Shown here: in pieces, positions 1-7,582 of the stretch | How the letters are laid out: every line of letters starts with the position of its first letter | Numbering within the stretch: the stretch's first letter is position 1 | Assembly: GCF_944323605.1 (NCBI RefSeq) | Contig: NZ_CALUTC010000006.1 | Location: 1 to 64,000, forward strand | Reading direction: 5' to 3' | Source: an uncultured Campylobacter sp. | GTDB lineage: Bacteria > Campylobacterota > Campylobacteria > Campylobacterales > Campylobacteraceae | Length of the DNA stretch: 64,000 bases | Program-made: the position numbers and the translations under genes | Notes under the pieces: generated by a model | What the model was told of the DNA's origin: nothing | The model's input: the letters and a program-made list of their open reading frames with translations, nothing else | The model's database searches: none

Positions 1-107
1 AAAAAGACTAAAAAATTTTAACGTCTTCTTCAGTATTTTTTTTTTATTACACACTAATCTTTCCTCCCCCCCCCCCCCTTTTTTTTTTTTTTACTACAAG
101 TTTGCAT
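1..107 (-). CDS. Possible 5' end of a phase-variable gene (partial, apparently OFF)
   Basis: On the minus strand an ATG at 107-105 leads into A14 then G13. In the present tract length the frame stops at codon 18 (TAG at 56-54). Beyond the tract a different frame is open without stops to the window edge, beginning Glu-Glu-Arg-Leu-Val-Cys-Asn. One more G, or two fewer, would join the ATG to that frame. An alternative start is the GTG at 54-52, 8 nt after a GGAGGAA sequence that abuts the G tract. The body of the gene lies outside the window, so the product is unknown. In Campylobacter, G tracts on the coding strand usually mark contingency genes. The ribosome site before ATG 107 is weak, so the start is uncertain. 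Confidence 0.35.
66..92. repeat. Homopolymer pair C13-T14 (A14-G13 on the minus strand)
   Basis: Thirteen C (66-78) run directly into fourteen T (79-92). G/C runs of 8 or more are very rare by chance in such AT-rich DNA, and in Campylobacter they are the standard slipped-strand phase-variation element. The G is on the minus strand, in the same sense as the leftward reading frame that leaves the window. Both tract lengths may be mixed in the population or wrongly called in the assembly. Confidence 0.9.
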
Positions 108-148
108 TTACTGCTTTAAACTTACATTTTTAATATTTTTTTTATATT

Positions 149-216
149 CTTAAGTAAAAACTATATTAAATATATTTAATTTTTAAAAGATAACTTATTA
201 TACATTTTTACTTAAG
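149..216. promoter_or_regulatory. Nested inverted repeats between the contingency tract and the glycosyltransferase remnant
   Basis: A perfect 12-bp inverted repeat, CTTAAGTAAAAA (149-160) and TTTTTACTTAAG (205-216), is separated by 44 nt. Inside it lies a perfect 16-bp palindrome at 165-180 (ATTAAATATATTTAAT). A TATAAT-like element for leftward transcription lies near 196-203. The repeats could be paired operator half-sites or a cruciform or hairpin. They end only 6 nt before the ATG at 223. No function can be assigned from sequence alone. Confidence 0.4.
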
Positions 217-222
217 TATTTT

Positions 223-642
223 ATGCCAAGCAATGATGAGCTAAAAAAGGTTTTGCATAGTAAATATTTTGCTTATTCTTATTTTAACTATAATGATGAT
301 TTTATGGTGAAAATGTTTTCAAGCTTTATCATATCTAAGAAAAATAACGCTTTCACAAGTGCTATGCTTGATATTATGATGAATTATTGGCAAAATGACG
401 ATTCAAAACATCATCACTATTTTATGCTACATATTATTTTTGAGCTTTTAAAAGAAAATGGTTTTACAAATGAAAAATTTCATATAAGTGATTTTGAAAT
501 CCACCTTTTACAGTTTCATTCTCAAGACAAGTTTGATGAGAAATTATGGCAGGATATAAAAGAAAAAACCTTTTTACATAAATTAACATATTTTAAAGAG
601 ATAAAAGAAAATTCTATGCTGTCTAAAGTGCTTTTTGATTGA
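223..642 (+). CDS. C-terminal fragment of a capsular polysaccharide synthesis-type glycosyltransferase
   Basis: The 139-residue product resembles the tail of the Caps_synth glycosyltransferase family (PF05704): a segment like FIISKKNNAF (about residues 35-44), then an YW...HYFMLHIIFEL-type helix (55-75) and a closing FLHKLTYF (116-123). The N-terminal catalytic half with the DXD motif is missing. Full proteins of this family are about 250-350 residues. There is no ribosome-binding site before ATG 223 and an in-frame stop lies at 184-186. It is therefore probably a decayed or recombined remnant rather than an active enzyme. It converges with flgE. The family call is from memory of conserved tail motifs, so it is moderate. 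Confidence 0.55.
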   Translation: MPSNDELKKVLHSKYFAYSYFNYNDDFMVKMFSSFIISKKNNAFTSAMLDIMMNYWQNDDSKHHHYFMLHIIFELLKENGFTNEKFHISDFEIHLLQFHSQDKFDEKLWQDIKEKTFLHKLTYFKEIKENSMLSKVLFD

Positions 643-648
643 GTGTTT

Positions 649-676
649 TGTAAATCACCCGTTTGGATGATTTGCA
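649..676. terminator. Stem-loop between convergent genes
   Basis: A 9-bp stem with one G-U pair (649-657 with 668-676, arms TGTAAATCA and TGATTTGCA) encloses a 10-nt loop. T-rich DNA follows rightwards, and the convergent flgE stop is at 692. It may terminate transcription from both sides, but the stem is AT-rich and weak. Confidence 0.4.
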
Positions 677-691
677 ATTAAAGTTTTAAAT

Positions 692-2332
692 TTATTTTTT
701 CATATTTATAGCTTGCTGTATCATTTGATCGCTTGTTGTTATGCTTTTGCTACTTGCGTCAAATGCTTTTTGCATAACTATTAAATTTGTAAGTTCTACG
801 CTTAAATCAGTTGCTGAAGCTTCTAATTTATCGCCTATAAATTGTGCTGTGTATATTAAATTTCCTTGCTCATCATACAAAAAGGAAGCTTCTCCGCTAT
901 TTCCTGTTTGAACAAAATTACTTCCATCTACAGAAGCCAAGCCTTGCTCATTGATGAAATTATACAGTGCTAGTTTTGCTACAGTTGCAGTAGCCCCATT
1001 TGTAAATTGCACCATTATAGAGCCGTCTGCTTTTATATCATACATTTGAAAAAAACCTTCAGGAACGCCGTCTTGTGAGCTTGTTATATTTTTTACATCG
1101 GGATCGTTTATGTTTATGTAAATTCCATCAAACCCAGAACCAACCACAGCGTTATTTAGTGTAGAACCTAGATTTATATTTACTGTATTTCCGTTGCTAG
1201 GATTTACTACTGAAGTTACTGTGTTTTGTATTAAAGCACCAGTTCTGTCAAAAACTATACTTCCTTCATTTGCTTCCCCTAAAGGATTTCCGTCCCAGTC
1301 AAAAATTTGCACAGTTGCTCTATATGCTATGTCAGTTCCATCTTGCGGTAAAACTCTTTCTAGTGTTAATCTTAGCCTATTTTGACTTCCATCGCTATTT
1401 ACAAGCTTTTCTTCCATTACTTGAACATCAGCACTTTCTCTTTCTGTAGCCAGAAAAGCACTTTCTATTCTTAAGCTATCTCTATCAAGCCCAGCTAATT
1501 CTAATTCATTTGTTGTGAAATTTAAATTTTCATCTAGCAAAACTTCAGCACTAGCCTTTACTCCGTTCGCATCAACGAAATTTATCACAACTCTTTCTCC
1601 CTCTTTAGCGGAAAATATATCTTCTCTGCTTATAGACCCACTTACTACTATATTTGTATTTACTTCTTGTATGTTAAGTTCTGCAGGATTTAAATCAACC
1701 TCTATAGTTTCTACTGTAGTGCTTGAATCAAGACTTCCTTTAAATGTTACGTTGTTTGTGAGTTGCGGTTGATAGTATATATTAGTAGGGACAGATAAAA
1801 TACCTTGAGAATCAACAGTGCCTAAGTCAAAAATTTGATTAGGATTATTTACTGTAAAGCCATTTGTTACGGGTATTCCACTTGCACTACCCATTATTTG
1901 AGATACTCTGTCGCTATAAGTTATAGGGGCAAAATTTGGATTCATAGTCCCTAAAACATAGTTTCCATTACTATCTACTAAATTTCCATTTGCATCTCTC
2001 ATAAAAGAGCCATTTCTAGTATAGTAAATTCCGTCATTGCTAGTTACCCCGAAAAAGCCTTTTCCTGCTAATGCGACATCAAATTCTCCACCACTATCTA
2101 AAAAATGCCCTTGTTCAAATACTATTTTATTCGCACCTTGCACAGCACCAAAACCTGATTGTGATGGATTGGTTGAGTGCGATGTAACCACTCTGTTAAA
2201 CACATCTGAAAATTCTGTTATGTAGTATTTGTAACCCGGTGTATTTACATTTGCTATATTGTTAGAGGTAGAATCAATACCAAAATTTTGGGCTTTAACC
2301 CCATTAACTCCATTATAAAATGCAGCAAACAT
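692..2332 (-). CDS. flgE: Flagellar hook protein FlgE (Cj0043-type)
   Basis: This 546-residue axial protein of the flagellum is exported by the flagellar type III system. It begins with the hook/rod signature: residues 1-32 contain GVKAQNFGIDSTSNNIANVNTPGYK (split here as GVKAQNF and NNIANVNTPGYK). A second conserved block at about 88-125 (GKGFFGV, YYTRNGSFMRDANGNLV) is the FlgE/F/G D1 domain. The C-terminus has the usual coiled segment (VMQKAFDASSKSI..QMIQQAINMKK). Length and position after flgD match C. jejuni cj0043. Epsilonproteobacteria carry a second, longer FlgE-like hook subunit elsewhere, so which one dominates in the hook is not decided here. The start ATG has an AAAGGAG site 6 nt upstream. 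It is the last gene of the fliK-flgD-flgE operon. Confidence 0.93.
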   Translation of the reverse strand: MFAAFYNGVNGVKAQNFGIDSTSNNIANVNTPGYKYYITEFSDVFNRVVTSHSTNPSQSGFGAVQGANKIVFEQGHFLDSGGEFDVALAGKGFFGVTSNDGIYYTRNGSFMRDANGNLVDSNGNYVLGTMNPNFAPITYSDRVSQIMGSASGIPVTNGFTVNNPNQIFDLGTVDSQGILSVPTNIYYQPQLTNNVTFKGSLDSSTTVETIEVDLNPAELNIQEVNTNIVVSGSISREDIFSAKEGERVVINFVDANGVKASAEVLLDENLNFTTNELELAGLDRDSLRIESAFLATERESADVQVMEEKLVNSDGSQNRLRLTLERVLPQDGTDIAYRATVQIFDWDGNPLGEANEGSIVFDRTGALIQNTVTSVVNPSNGNTVNINLGSTLNNAVVGSGFDGIYININDPDVKNITSSQDGVPEGFFQMYDIKADGSIMVQFTNGATATVAKLALYNFINEQGLASVDGSNFVQTGNSGEASFLYDEQGNLIYTAQFIGDKLEASATDLSVELTNLIVMQKAFDASSKSITTSDQMIQQAINMKK

Positions 2333-2353
2333 CTGATGCTCCTTTGTAAATTT

Positions 2354-3133
2354 TTAACCCACTATTTCAGAAATCAAATCAAATCTAAGCTCTTTACCAG
2401 CCATAACAGCATAAGGAATTCCGTCCTTAAATCTAACAGATTCTATAGGATAAGCTCCAAATGAACTTGTTGAAGTTCCGCCATCCACATCTGTGTAGCT
2501 TGTTTTAAAGGTATATTGTCCGGCAGGAACTGGATTTCCATTATCATCTTTGCCGTCCCAAGATACTTTGTTTAAGCCTTGAGTTAAATCATCTTTTTCT
2601 ATCTTTATAGAGCGAACTACATCTCCTTTTGAATTAAACACTTGAAAAGTAGCCCCGTCTTTTGTTTCCTTAGGTAGATACATATCTATATCAGAAAAAC
2701 TTTCTCCAGAACTGCTCACATTTATGTAAGGATTATTTATAACAGCCATTTTACCTAAAGCACTTAAAGAAGCTAGGTTTTGACTAGCCATAATAACTGT
2801 TGAAAGATTGGTCATAGTTTCAACCATACTTTGCATAGTTGTATTTGTATTTTGCTGCATTTCAAGTGCGGCAAGTTGAGAAGTTTGGGTAAGCATTTTA
2901 TCAGTATCCATTGGATCCGTAGGATCTTGGTGTTGCATTTCTATCAATAATAACTTCAAAAAAGCATCTTTATCAAGTAAAGAGTTGCCAGATTGACTTG
3001 TGCTATCATTTATACCTGTATCTGTTGTATTTGTAGTATTTGTAGTATTTGTAGTATTTGTAGTATTTGTAGTATTTGTTCTTGCTACTTGATTGTTGTT
3101 TGAAATAATAGCATTTGAATAAAAATCACTCAT
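2354..3133 (-). CDS. flgD: Flagellar hook assembly (cap) protein FlgD
   Basis: FlgD forms the scaffold cap at the tip of the growing hook and is discarded when the hook is complete. The conserved N-terminal block is at about residues 53-85 (LLDKDAFLKLLLIEMQHQDPTDPMDTDKMLTQ, in part), followed by a Met/Gln-rich helix. The C-terminal half has the FlgD Ig-like domain (WDGKDDNGNPVPAGQYTF). Unusually, residues 19-37 are a tandem Asn-Thr-Thr repeat encoded by a 9-bp microsatellite. Its start has a GGGGG site, and a sigma54 promoter sits in the 48-bp gap after fliK. Downstream flgE starts 21 bp later. Confidence 0.93.
   Translation of the reverse strand: MSDFYSNAIISNNNQVARTNTTNTTNTTNTTNTTNTTDTGINDSTSQSGNSLLDKDAFLKLLLIEMQHQDPTDPMDTDKMLTQTSQLAALEMQQNTNTTMQSMVETMTNLSTVIMASQNLASLSALGKMAVINNPYINVSSSGESFSDIDMYLPKETKDGATFQVFNSKGDVVRSIKIEKDDLTQGLNKVSWDGKDDNGNPVPAGQYTFKTSYTDVDGGTSTSSFGAYPIESVRFKDGIPYAVMAGKELRFDLISEIVG
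3027..3079. repeat. In-frame 9-bp tandem repeat inside flgD
   Basis: On the plus strand the unit gtatttgta occurs five times perfectly plus eight bases of a sixth; a degenerate copy precedes it. Read on the coding strand it gives six Asn-Thr-Thr units near the N-terminus of FlgD. Changes in copy number keep the reading frame, so they would vary linker length rather than switch the gene off. Confidence 0.9.
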
Positions 3134-3164
3134 ATTAAACCCCCTTAATTTTTTATATTTAAAA

Positions 3165-3178
3165 GCAAAAAGTATTCC
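3165..3178 (-). promoter_or_regulatory. Sigma54 promoter of flgD
   Basis: On the minus strand, TTTGGAA followed by TTGCTTTT places GG (3178-3177) and GC (3166-3165) exactly 10 nt apart, the -24/-12 pattern of RpoN promoters. It starts just past the fliK stop, and transcription would begin about 20 nt before the flgD ATG. It gives flgD-flgE a promoter separate from fliK. Late hook genes of Campylobacter are known to need sigma54. Confidence 0.75.
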
Positions 3179-3181
3179 AAA

Positions 3182-5296
3182 TTAAAAATACTTGGCTAGG
3201 ATTAATTCCAAAGGAGACTGTGTAGGCTCACTTATGGCAAAATCACCACTAGCTTTGTATGAATTTTTATTCTTTGAAGTTTGCTCTTTTTGATCTTTTT
3301 GTTTTTGATCGCTAAAATTCATTTCAAGTCCTGTGAAGCCCATATTTACAAGAGAATTTTTAAATTCTGCTTGATTTTGCACGAACAATGCCATTGTGTT
3401 AGGATTTGAGTTGAAATTTATATGTAAGGCACTTCCTCTTTGTATCAAAGTAACTTCAACTTCACCTAGATTAGAAGGATTAAGAGTTATGTTAAGCTTA
3501 GTAATAGGTGCTTTAAATTGTTGCATTTGCTCTTTTAGGTCATTTGCAAAGTATGAAAAGGTTTCTCTTACATTTAAATTCGCCTTAAGCTCATTTGCAC
3601 TTATTTTGCTTAATGTGCTTACTAGATTATTTAGCTCATTTGTATTGTATTTTACATCACTTTTTGTATCTGTGTTATGCTCTTTTACATTGTTGTTTGT
3701 AGCAATTTCTTTGGTGTTTTGATTTTGGCTTTGACTATTTTGTTGCTCTAGATTATTGTTTGGATTTGAATTTGCTAAATTTGGATTAATCTTATTTTGA
3801 TTTATCTTTGTGTTAAGTTCAAGCTTGTTATCTGTTATTATATCGCTTTCTTTGGTGCTAGGTTCTTGTTTTATATTTTTTAAAACACTAGTATCAACAA
3901 CTACTTTTTCAGCAGATTTTACCTGCGTTGTTTGTAAAGAAGGCTTGGTATTTTCTATATCGGCTTGTTTTATTTCAGCTTGTTTGGTATTGTCTTGTTT
4001 TGTATTGATATTTTGCTTATTATCTATTTTATCATCTATCTTTTCATCTTTATTTAATGCTAAATTTTTATCAGTATTGTCAAGTTTAAGCTCTTGTTTT
4101 TCATCTTGTTTAGCAAGATTTTTAATGGTATTTGTGTCTAAATTTTGAGTTTTAACCTTAGAATTTTCATTTTTAAGCTCACTATTTTCTTGTAAATTGT
4201 TTTTATTTTCTAAAGGCTTTTCTTTTGATATATCTTTGCTTACTTCGTTGTTTTCTTGTATCTTGCTAAATGTTTCGTTTTTATTTTCTGTTTTTATATT
4301 TTCATTTATTTTTGGCATATTTTCTTTTATTTTTTGTGAATCATCTTTTAAAGGAAGTTCATCTTTTTTTGCATTTGTTTTAACTTCTTTAAAATCTTCT
4401 TTTTTAATCTCATCTACTGCAAGTTTGTTGCTTGTTTTGTCATTTGTATTTTTGATAATAGCTTCATTATCTGTGATTAAATTTTCTACCTTAGTATCTT
4501 TTATAGTTTGATTTTTTGCATCAAGCTTTAGCAAGTCGTTATTATCTAAATTTTCTATCTTTTTATCTTTAGAATCCTTAGTTTTTACTTTTTCATCTGT
4601 AAGCTTTAAAGCTTGGCTTAATATATCTTTTGAATTTTTGTTTGAATTTACATTTGTATTTTTATCTTTTTTTTCTATCTTATCTACTATGTTTGAAATT
4701 TTTGTGTTTAGAATATCTTTAAATGCACTTTCTAAAGACTGATTAAAAAATCCAGCTTTATCTAAATTTGGAAAGGTGTTTTTTAAATCCAAAATCCTAT
4801 CTATCTTTATGTTTGATACATTTAAATCTAGCCCCTTAGCTATATCCAAAAGCTCACTTAAATTTTTAGCACCTTTTAAGGCATTAAAATTGCTCTCGCT
4901 TTGTAAAAATTGCTGTGTAAGATTAGATAGATTAGAAAGCTTAACATCAGTGCTTTTTATCTTTAATGTTTCTAAAACCCCCAAAACCTCCATAAAACTT
5001 AGAGATTCAAAGATTGACATTTCATTATTTTCGCTAGAAAGTCCGAAAAAGTTTGAATTTTTTTCTATATTTGCTATGATTTCTGCAGAAATTTCTTTAT
5101 CGCTTATTTTAAGTCTATCCGGTAGAAATTCATTTGTTTCATCTATCGCAGAAAGTAAAGAAGATAAAAAATCCCCTTGAGAGCTATCATCACTTAAATT
5201 TTGATTGCTTTCTATAAAATTTTCACTACCTTTAGAACTTTTATTAGCTACCGTAGCTATGTCCAACAAAGAAGCTTTTGCAGCGAGTCCTTGCAT
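3182..5296 (-). CDS. fliK: Flagellar hook-length control protein FliK
   Basis: FliK is secreted during hook growth, measures hook length and triggers the switch from hook to filament export. The C-terminal Flg_hook domain (PF02120) is visible at about residues 590-665 (LNITLNPSNLGEVEVTLIQRG, in part, then FKNSLVNMGF). Between about 200 and 560 lies a very Lys/Asn/Glu/Asp-rich linker with many Asn-Thr, Lys-Asp and Gln-Asn runs, expected of a disordered ruler. At 704 residues it is long for the family. The start has AAGGA 6 nt upstream. Position between a small gene and flgD matches C. jejuni cj0041. Long open frames on the opposite strand are composition artefacts. Confidence 0.9.
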   Translation of the reverse strand: MQGLAAKASLLDIATVANKSSKGSENFIESNQNLSDDSSQGDFLSSLLSAIDETNEFLPDRLKISDKEISAEIIANIEKNSNFFGLSSENNEMSIFESLSFMEVLGVLETLKIKSTDVKLSNLSNLTQQFLQSESNFNALKGAKNLSELLDIAKGLDLNVSNIKIDRILDLKNTFPNLDKAGFFNQSLESAFKDILNTKISNIVDKIEKKDKNTNVNSNKNSKDILSQALKLTDEKVKTKDSKDKKIENLDNNDLLKLDAKNQTIKDTKVENLITDNEAIIKNTNDKTSNKLAVDEIKKEDFKEVKTNAKKDELPLKDDSQKIKENMPKINENIKTENKNETFSKIQENNEVSKDISKEKPLENKNNLQENSELKNENSKVKTQNLDTNTIKNLAKQDEKQELKLDNTDKNLALNKDEKIDDKIDNKQNINTKQDNTKQAEIKQADIENTKPSLQTTQVKSAEKVVVDTSVLKNIKQEPSTKESDIITDNKLELNTKINQNKINPNLANSNPNNNLEQQNSQSQNQNTKEIATNNNVKEHNTDTKSDVKYNTNELNNLVSTLSKISANELKANLNVRETFSYFANDLKEQMQQFKAPITKLNITLNPSNLGEVEVTLIQRGSALHINFNSNPNTMALFVQNQAEFKNSLVNMGFTGLEMNFSDQKQKDQKEQTSKNKNSYKASGDFAISEPTQSPLELILAKYF

Positions 5297-5314
5297 AGTA
5301 TATCCTTTTTAAAA

Positions 5315-5650
5315 TTATAAAAATTTCTTTTTAGCTAATACTGGAAAGCTATCTTTTAAACTTTCAGTAGAATAAATTTTTAGCATTCTGTCGTTTTTAT
5401 TTAACTCATCTAATATACACAAAAGATCATCTAAATTTTTGGCTTTTTCTATTCTCGCACAATTTTTCTTATTGCTAAGAATTTGAGATAATTCGCTTGA
5501 AATTCGAACTAACTTGCTATTTTTGCCACTTTTTAAACTATCTAACAATGCTAAAACTTGCATAAAGAATTCATTCTTCTTATTTACCTTTACCTCGAAA
5601 ATTCCGTCTGTTAAAAGTTCAAAAATTTCATTTTTTACTGGTTTTGACAT
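5315..5650 (-). CDS. Small conserved protein at the head of the hook operon (Cj0040-type)
   Basis: This 111-residue, Lys/Glu/Leu-rich, probably helical cytoplasmic protein has no signal peptide or membrane segment. It matches in place and size the uncharacterised cj0040 of C. jejuni, first gene of the fliK-flgD-flgE operon. I chose the ATG at 5650-5648, because AGGA lies 6 nt before it; an upstream TTG at 5656 touches AGGA and is too close. A sigma54 promoter lies 35-50 nt upstream, so the gene is co-expressed with the hook. A flagellar role (for example chaperone or regulator) is inference from context only. Confidence 0.75.
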   Translation of the reverse strand: MSKPVKNEIFELLTDGIFEVKVNKKNEFFMQVLALLDSLKSGKNSKLVRISSELSQILSNKKNCARIEKAKNLDDLLCILDELNKNDRMLKIYSTESLKDSFPVLAKKKFL

Positions 5651-5682
5651 CTTCAATCCTTTAAAATAATATTTACACAGAC

Positions 5683-5702
5683 AAAAGCAATTACTGTTCC
5701 AA
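5683..5702 (-). promoter_or_regulatory. Sigma54 promoter of the hook operon
   Basis: The minus strand reads TTGGAACAGTAATTGCTTT. GG (5700-5699) and GC (5688-5687) are 10 nt apart, and the flanking TTGGAAC and TTGCTTT are near-perfect RpoN consensus. It drives the small gene, fliK, flgD and flgE. The region is shared with the divergent typA promoter. Confidence 0.85.
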
Positions 5703-5733
5703 TTTTTAAATTTCTTTATTTAGATATTTTTTA

Positions 5734-5739
5734 TATAAT
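5734..5739 (+). promoter_or_regulatory. -10 element of typA
   Basis: A perfect TATAAT lies 34 nt before the typA TTG start and is preceded by a T-rich stretch. This is the usual layout of Campylobacter housekeeping promoters, in which the -35 box is not conserved. Confidence 0.6.
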
Positions 5740-5773
5740 TTCAAGTCTTTAAACTTACACAAAGGGACCTAAT

Positions 5774-7582
5774 TTGGAAAATATAAGAAACATAGCAGTA
5801 ATAGCCCACGTTGATCACGGAAAAACTACTCTTGTTGATGAGCTTTTAAAGCAGTCAGGAACTTTTTCACAAAGAGAGCAAATAGCTGAAAGGGTTATGG
5901 ATAGCAATGATATAGAAAAAGAAAGAGGCATAACCATACTTTCAAAAAATACCGCCATAAAATACGAGGGTTATAAGATAAATATAATAGACACTCCCGG
6001 ACACGCTGATTTTGGTGGCGAGGTTGAACGTGTTTTGAAAATGGTAGATGGGGTTTTACTTTTAGTAGATGCTCAAGAAGGCGTTATGCCCCAAACTAAA
6101 TTTGTGGTTAAAAAAGCCCTGTCTTTGGGCTTAAAACCCATAGTTGTGATAAATAAAATAGACAAGCCAGCAGCCGAGCCTGACAGAGTTATAAATGAAA
6201 TTTTTGACCTTTTTGTAGCCTTAGAGGCAAATGATGAGCAACTTGACTTTGCCGTTGTTTATGCTGCGGCTAAAAATGGTTATGCAAAATTAAATTTAGA
6301 TGATGAAAACAAGGATATGAAGCCGCTTTTTCAAACCATTATAGACAGAGTTCCAGCACCAAGTGGCAAGGTGGAAAATCCTCTACAACTTCAAGTATTT
6401 ACATTAGGCTATGATAATTTTGTAGGAAAGATAGGAATAGCTAGGATATTTAATGGCAAGGTTAGGAAAAATGAAAATGTCTTGCTAGTAAAAGCAGACG
6501 GCGAGAAAGTAAATGGCAGAGTTTCAAAGCTTATAGGCTTTTTAGGTCTTGAAAAAATGGATGTAGATGAAGCTTATTGTGGGGATATAGTAGCTATAGC
6601 TGGCTTTGAGACTCTTGATGTTGGTGATAGTATAGTAGATGTAAATAATCCTCTACCACTTGATCCTTTGCATATAGAAGAGCCTACTTTAAGTATAGTT
6701 TTTTCAGTAAATGATGGCAAATTAGCAGGAACAGAAGGAAAGCACGTAACGGCAAATAAGATAGCCGAGAGATTAGAAGCTGAAATGAAAACAAATATAG
6801 CTATGAGATATGAAAATATAGGAGAGGGTAAATTTAAGGTAAGTGGTCGTGGAGAACTTCAAATCACTATATTAGCTGAAAATATGAGACGAGAAGGCTT
6901 TGAATTTTGTATGGGCAGACCAGAGGTTATAATAAAAATGGAAGATGGCGTAAAAACAGAACCTTTTGAGCATTTAGTTATAGATGTGCCTGATGAATTT
7001 AGTGGTGCTGTCATAGAAAAACTTGGAAAAAGAAAGGCTGAAATGAAAACTATGGTCCCAACTGCAGATGGACAAACTAGGCTAGAATTTGAAATCCCAG
7101 CCCGTTCTTTGATAGGTTTTAGAAGTCAATTTTTAACGGATACCAAAGGCGAAGGCGTTATGAATCATAGCTTTTTAGAATTTCGTCCTTTTAGTGGAGC
7201 AGTGGAAAAAAGAGGTAATGGTGCTTTAATATCGATGGAAGATGGAGTAGCATTAGGATACTCGCTTTTTAACTTGCAAGATAGGGGAGTGCTTTTTATA
7301 GAGCCTCAAACCAAAGTTTATGTAGGTATGATAATAGGAGAGCATTCCAGACCAAATGATTTAGATGTAAATCCTATAAAAGGTAAAAATTTAACAAATG
7401 TTAGAGCTAGTGGAAGTGATGACGCTATAAAACTTGTGCCGCCTAGAAAGCTAAGCCTTGAAAGGGCTTTAGAGTGGATAGAGGAAGATGAGCTTGTTGA
7501 AGTTACCCCACAAAATGTAAGGGTTAGAAAAAAATACCTTGATCCAAATCAAAGAAAAAGAATGCAAAGGCAAAATTCTTAA
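5774..7582 (+). CDS. typA: Ribosome-binding GTPase TypA/BipA
   Basis: TypA is an EF-G-like translational GTPase that binds the 70S ribosome and helps 50S maturation and stress or cold adaptation. The G1 motif HVDHGKTT is at residues 12-19, G3 DTPGHADF near 73-80 and G4 NKID near 127-130. The C-terminal TypA-specific region contains [21 protein letters not shown] (in part). At 602 residues it is full length. It starts with TTG (Met-Glu-Asn-Ile-Arg-Asn), with AGGGA about 8 nt upstream. The stop overlaps the next ATG by one base (TAATG), so translation of the downstream membrane protein is likely coupled. Confidence 0.97.
   Translation: MENIRNIAVIAHVDHGKTTLVDELLKQSGTFSQREQIAERVMDSNDIEKERGITILSKNTAIKYEGYKINIIDTPGHADFGGEVERVLKMVDGVLLLVDAQEGVMPQTKFVVKKALSLGLKPIVVINKIDKPAAEPDRVINEIFDLFVALEANDEQLDFAVVYAAAKNGYAKLNLDDENKDMKPLFQTIIDRVPAPSGKVENPLQLQVFTLGYDNFVGKIGIARIFNGKVRKNENVLLVKADGEKVNGRVSKLIGFLGLEKMDVDEAYCGDIVAIAGFETLDVGDSIVDVNNPLPLDPLHIEEPTLSIVFSVNDGKLAGTEGKHVTANKIAERLEAEMKTNIAMRYENIGEGKFKVSGRGELQITILAENMRREGFEFCMGRPEVIIKMEDGVKTEPFEHLVIDVPDEFSGAVIEKLGKRKAEMKTMVPTADGQTRLEFEIPARSLIGFRSQFLTDTKGEGVMNHSFLEFRPFSGAVEKRGNGALISMEDGVALGYSLFNLQDRGVLFIEPQTKVYVGMIIGEHSRPNDLDVNPIKGKNLTNVRASGSDDAIKLVPPRKLSLERALEWIEEDELVEVTPQNVRVRKKYLDPNQRKRMQRQNS

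Noticed and set aside
3396-5180. Long open frames on the plus strand opposite fliK (about 104-134 codons each)
   Set aside because: They mirror the Lys/Asn/Glu-rich fliK linker, give Leu/Ser/Phe-rich products without domains, and lack ribosome sites.
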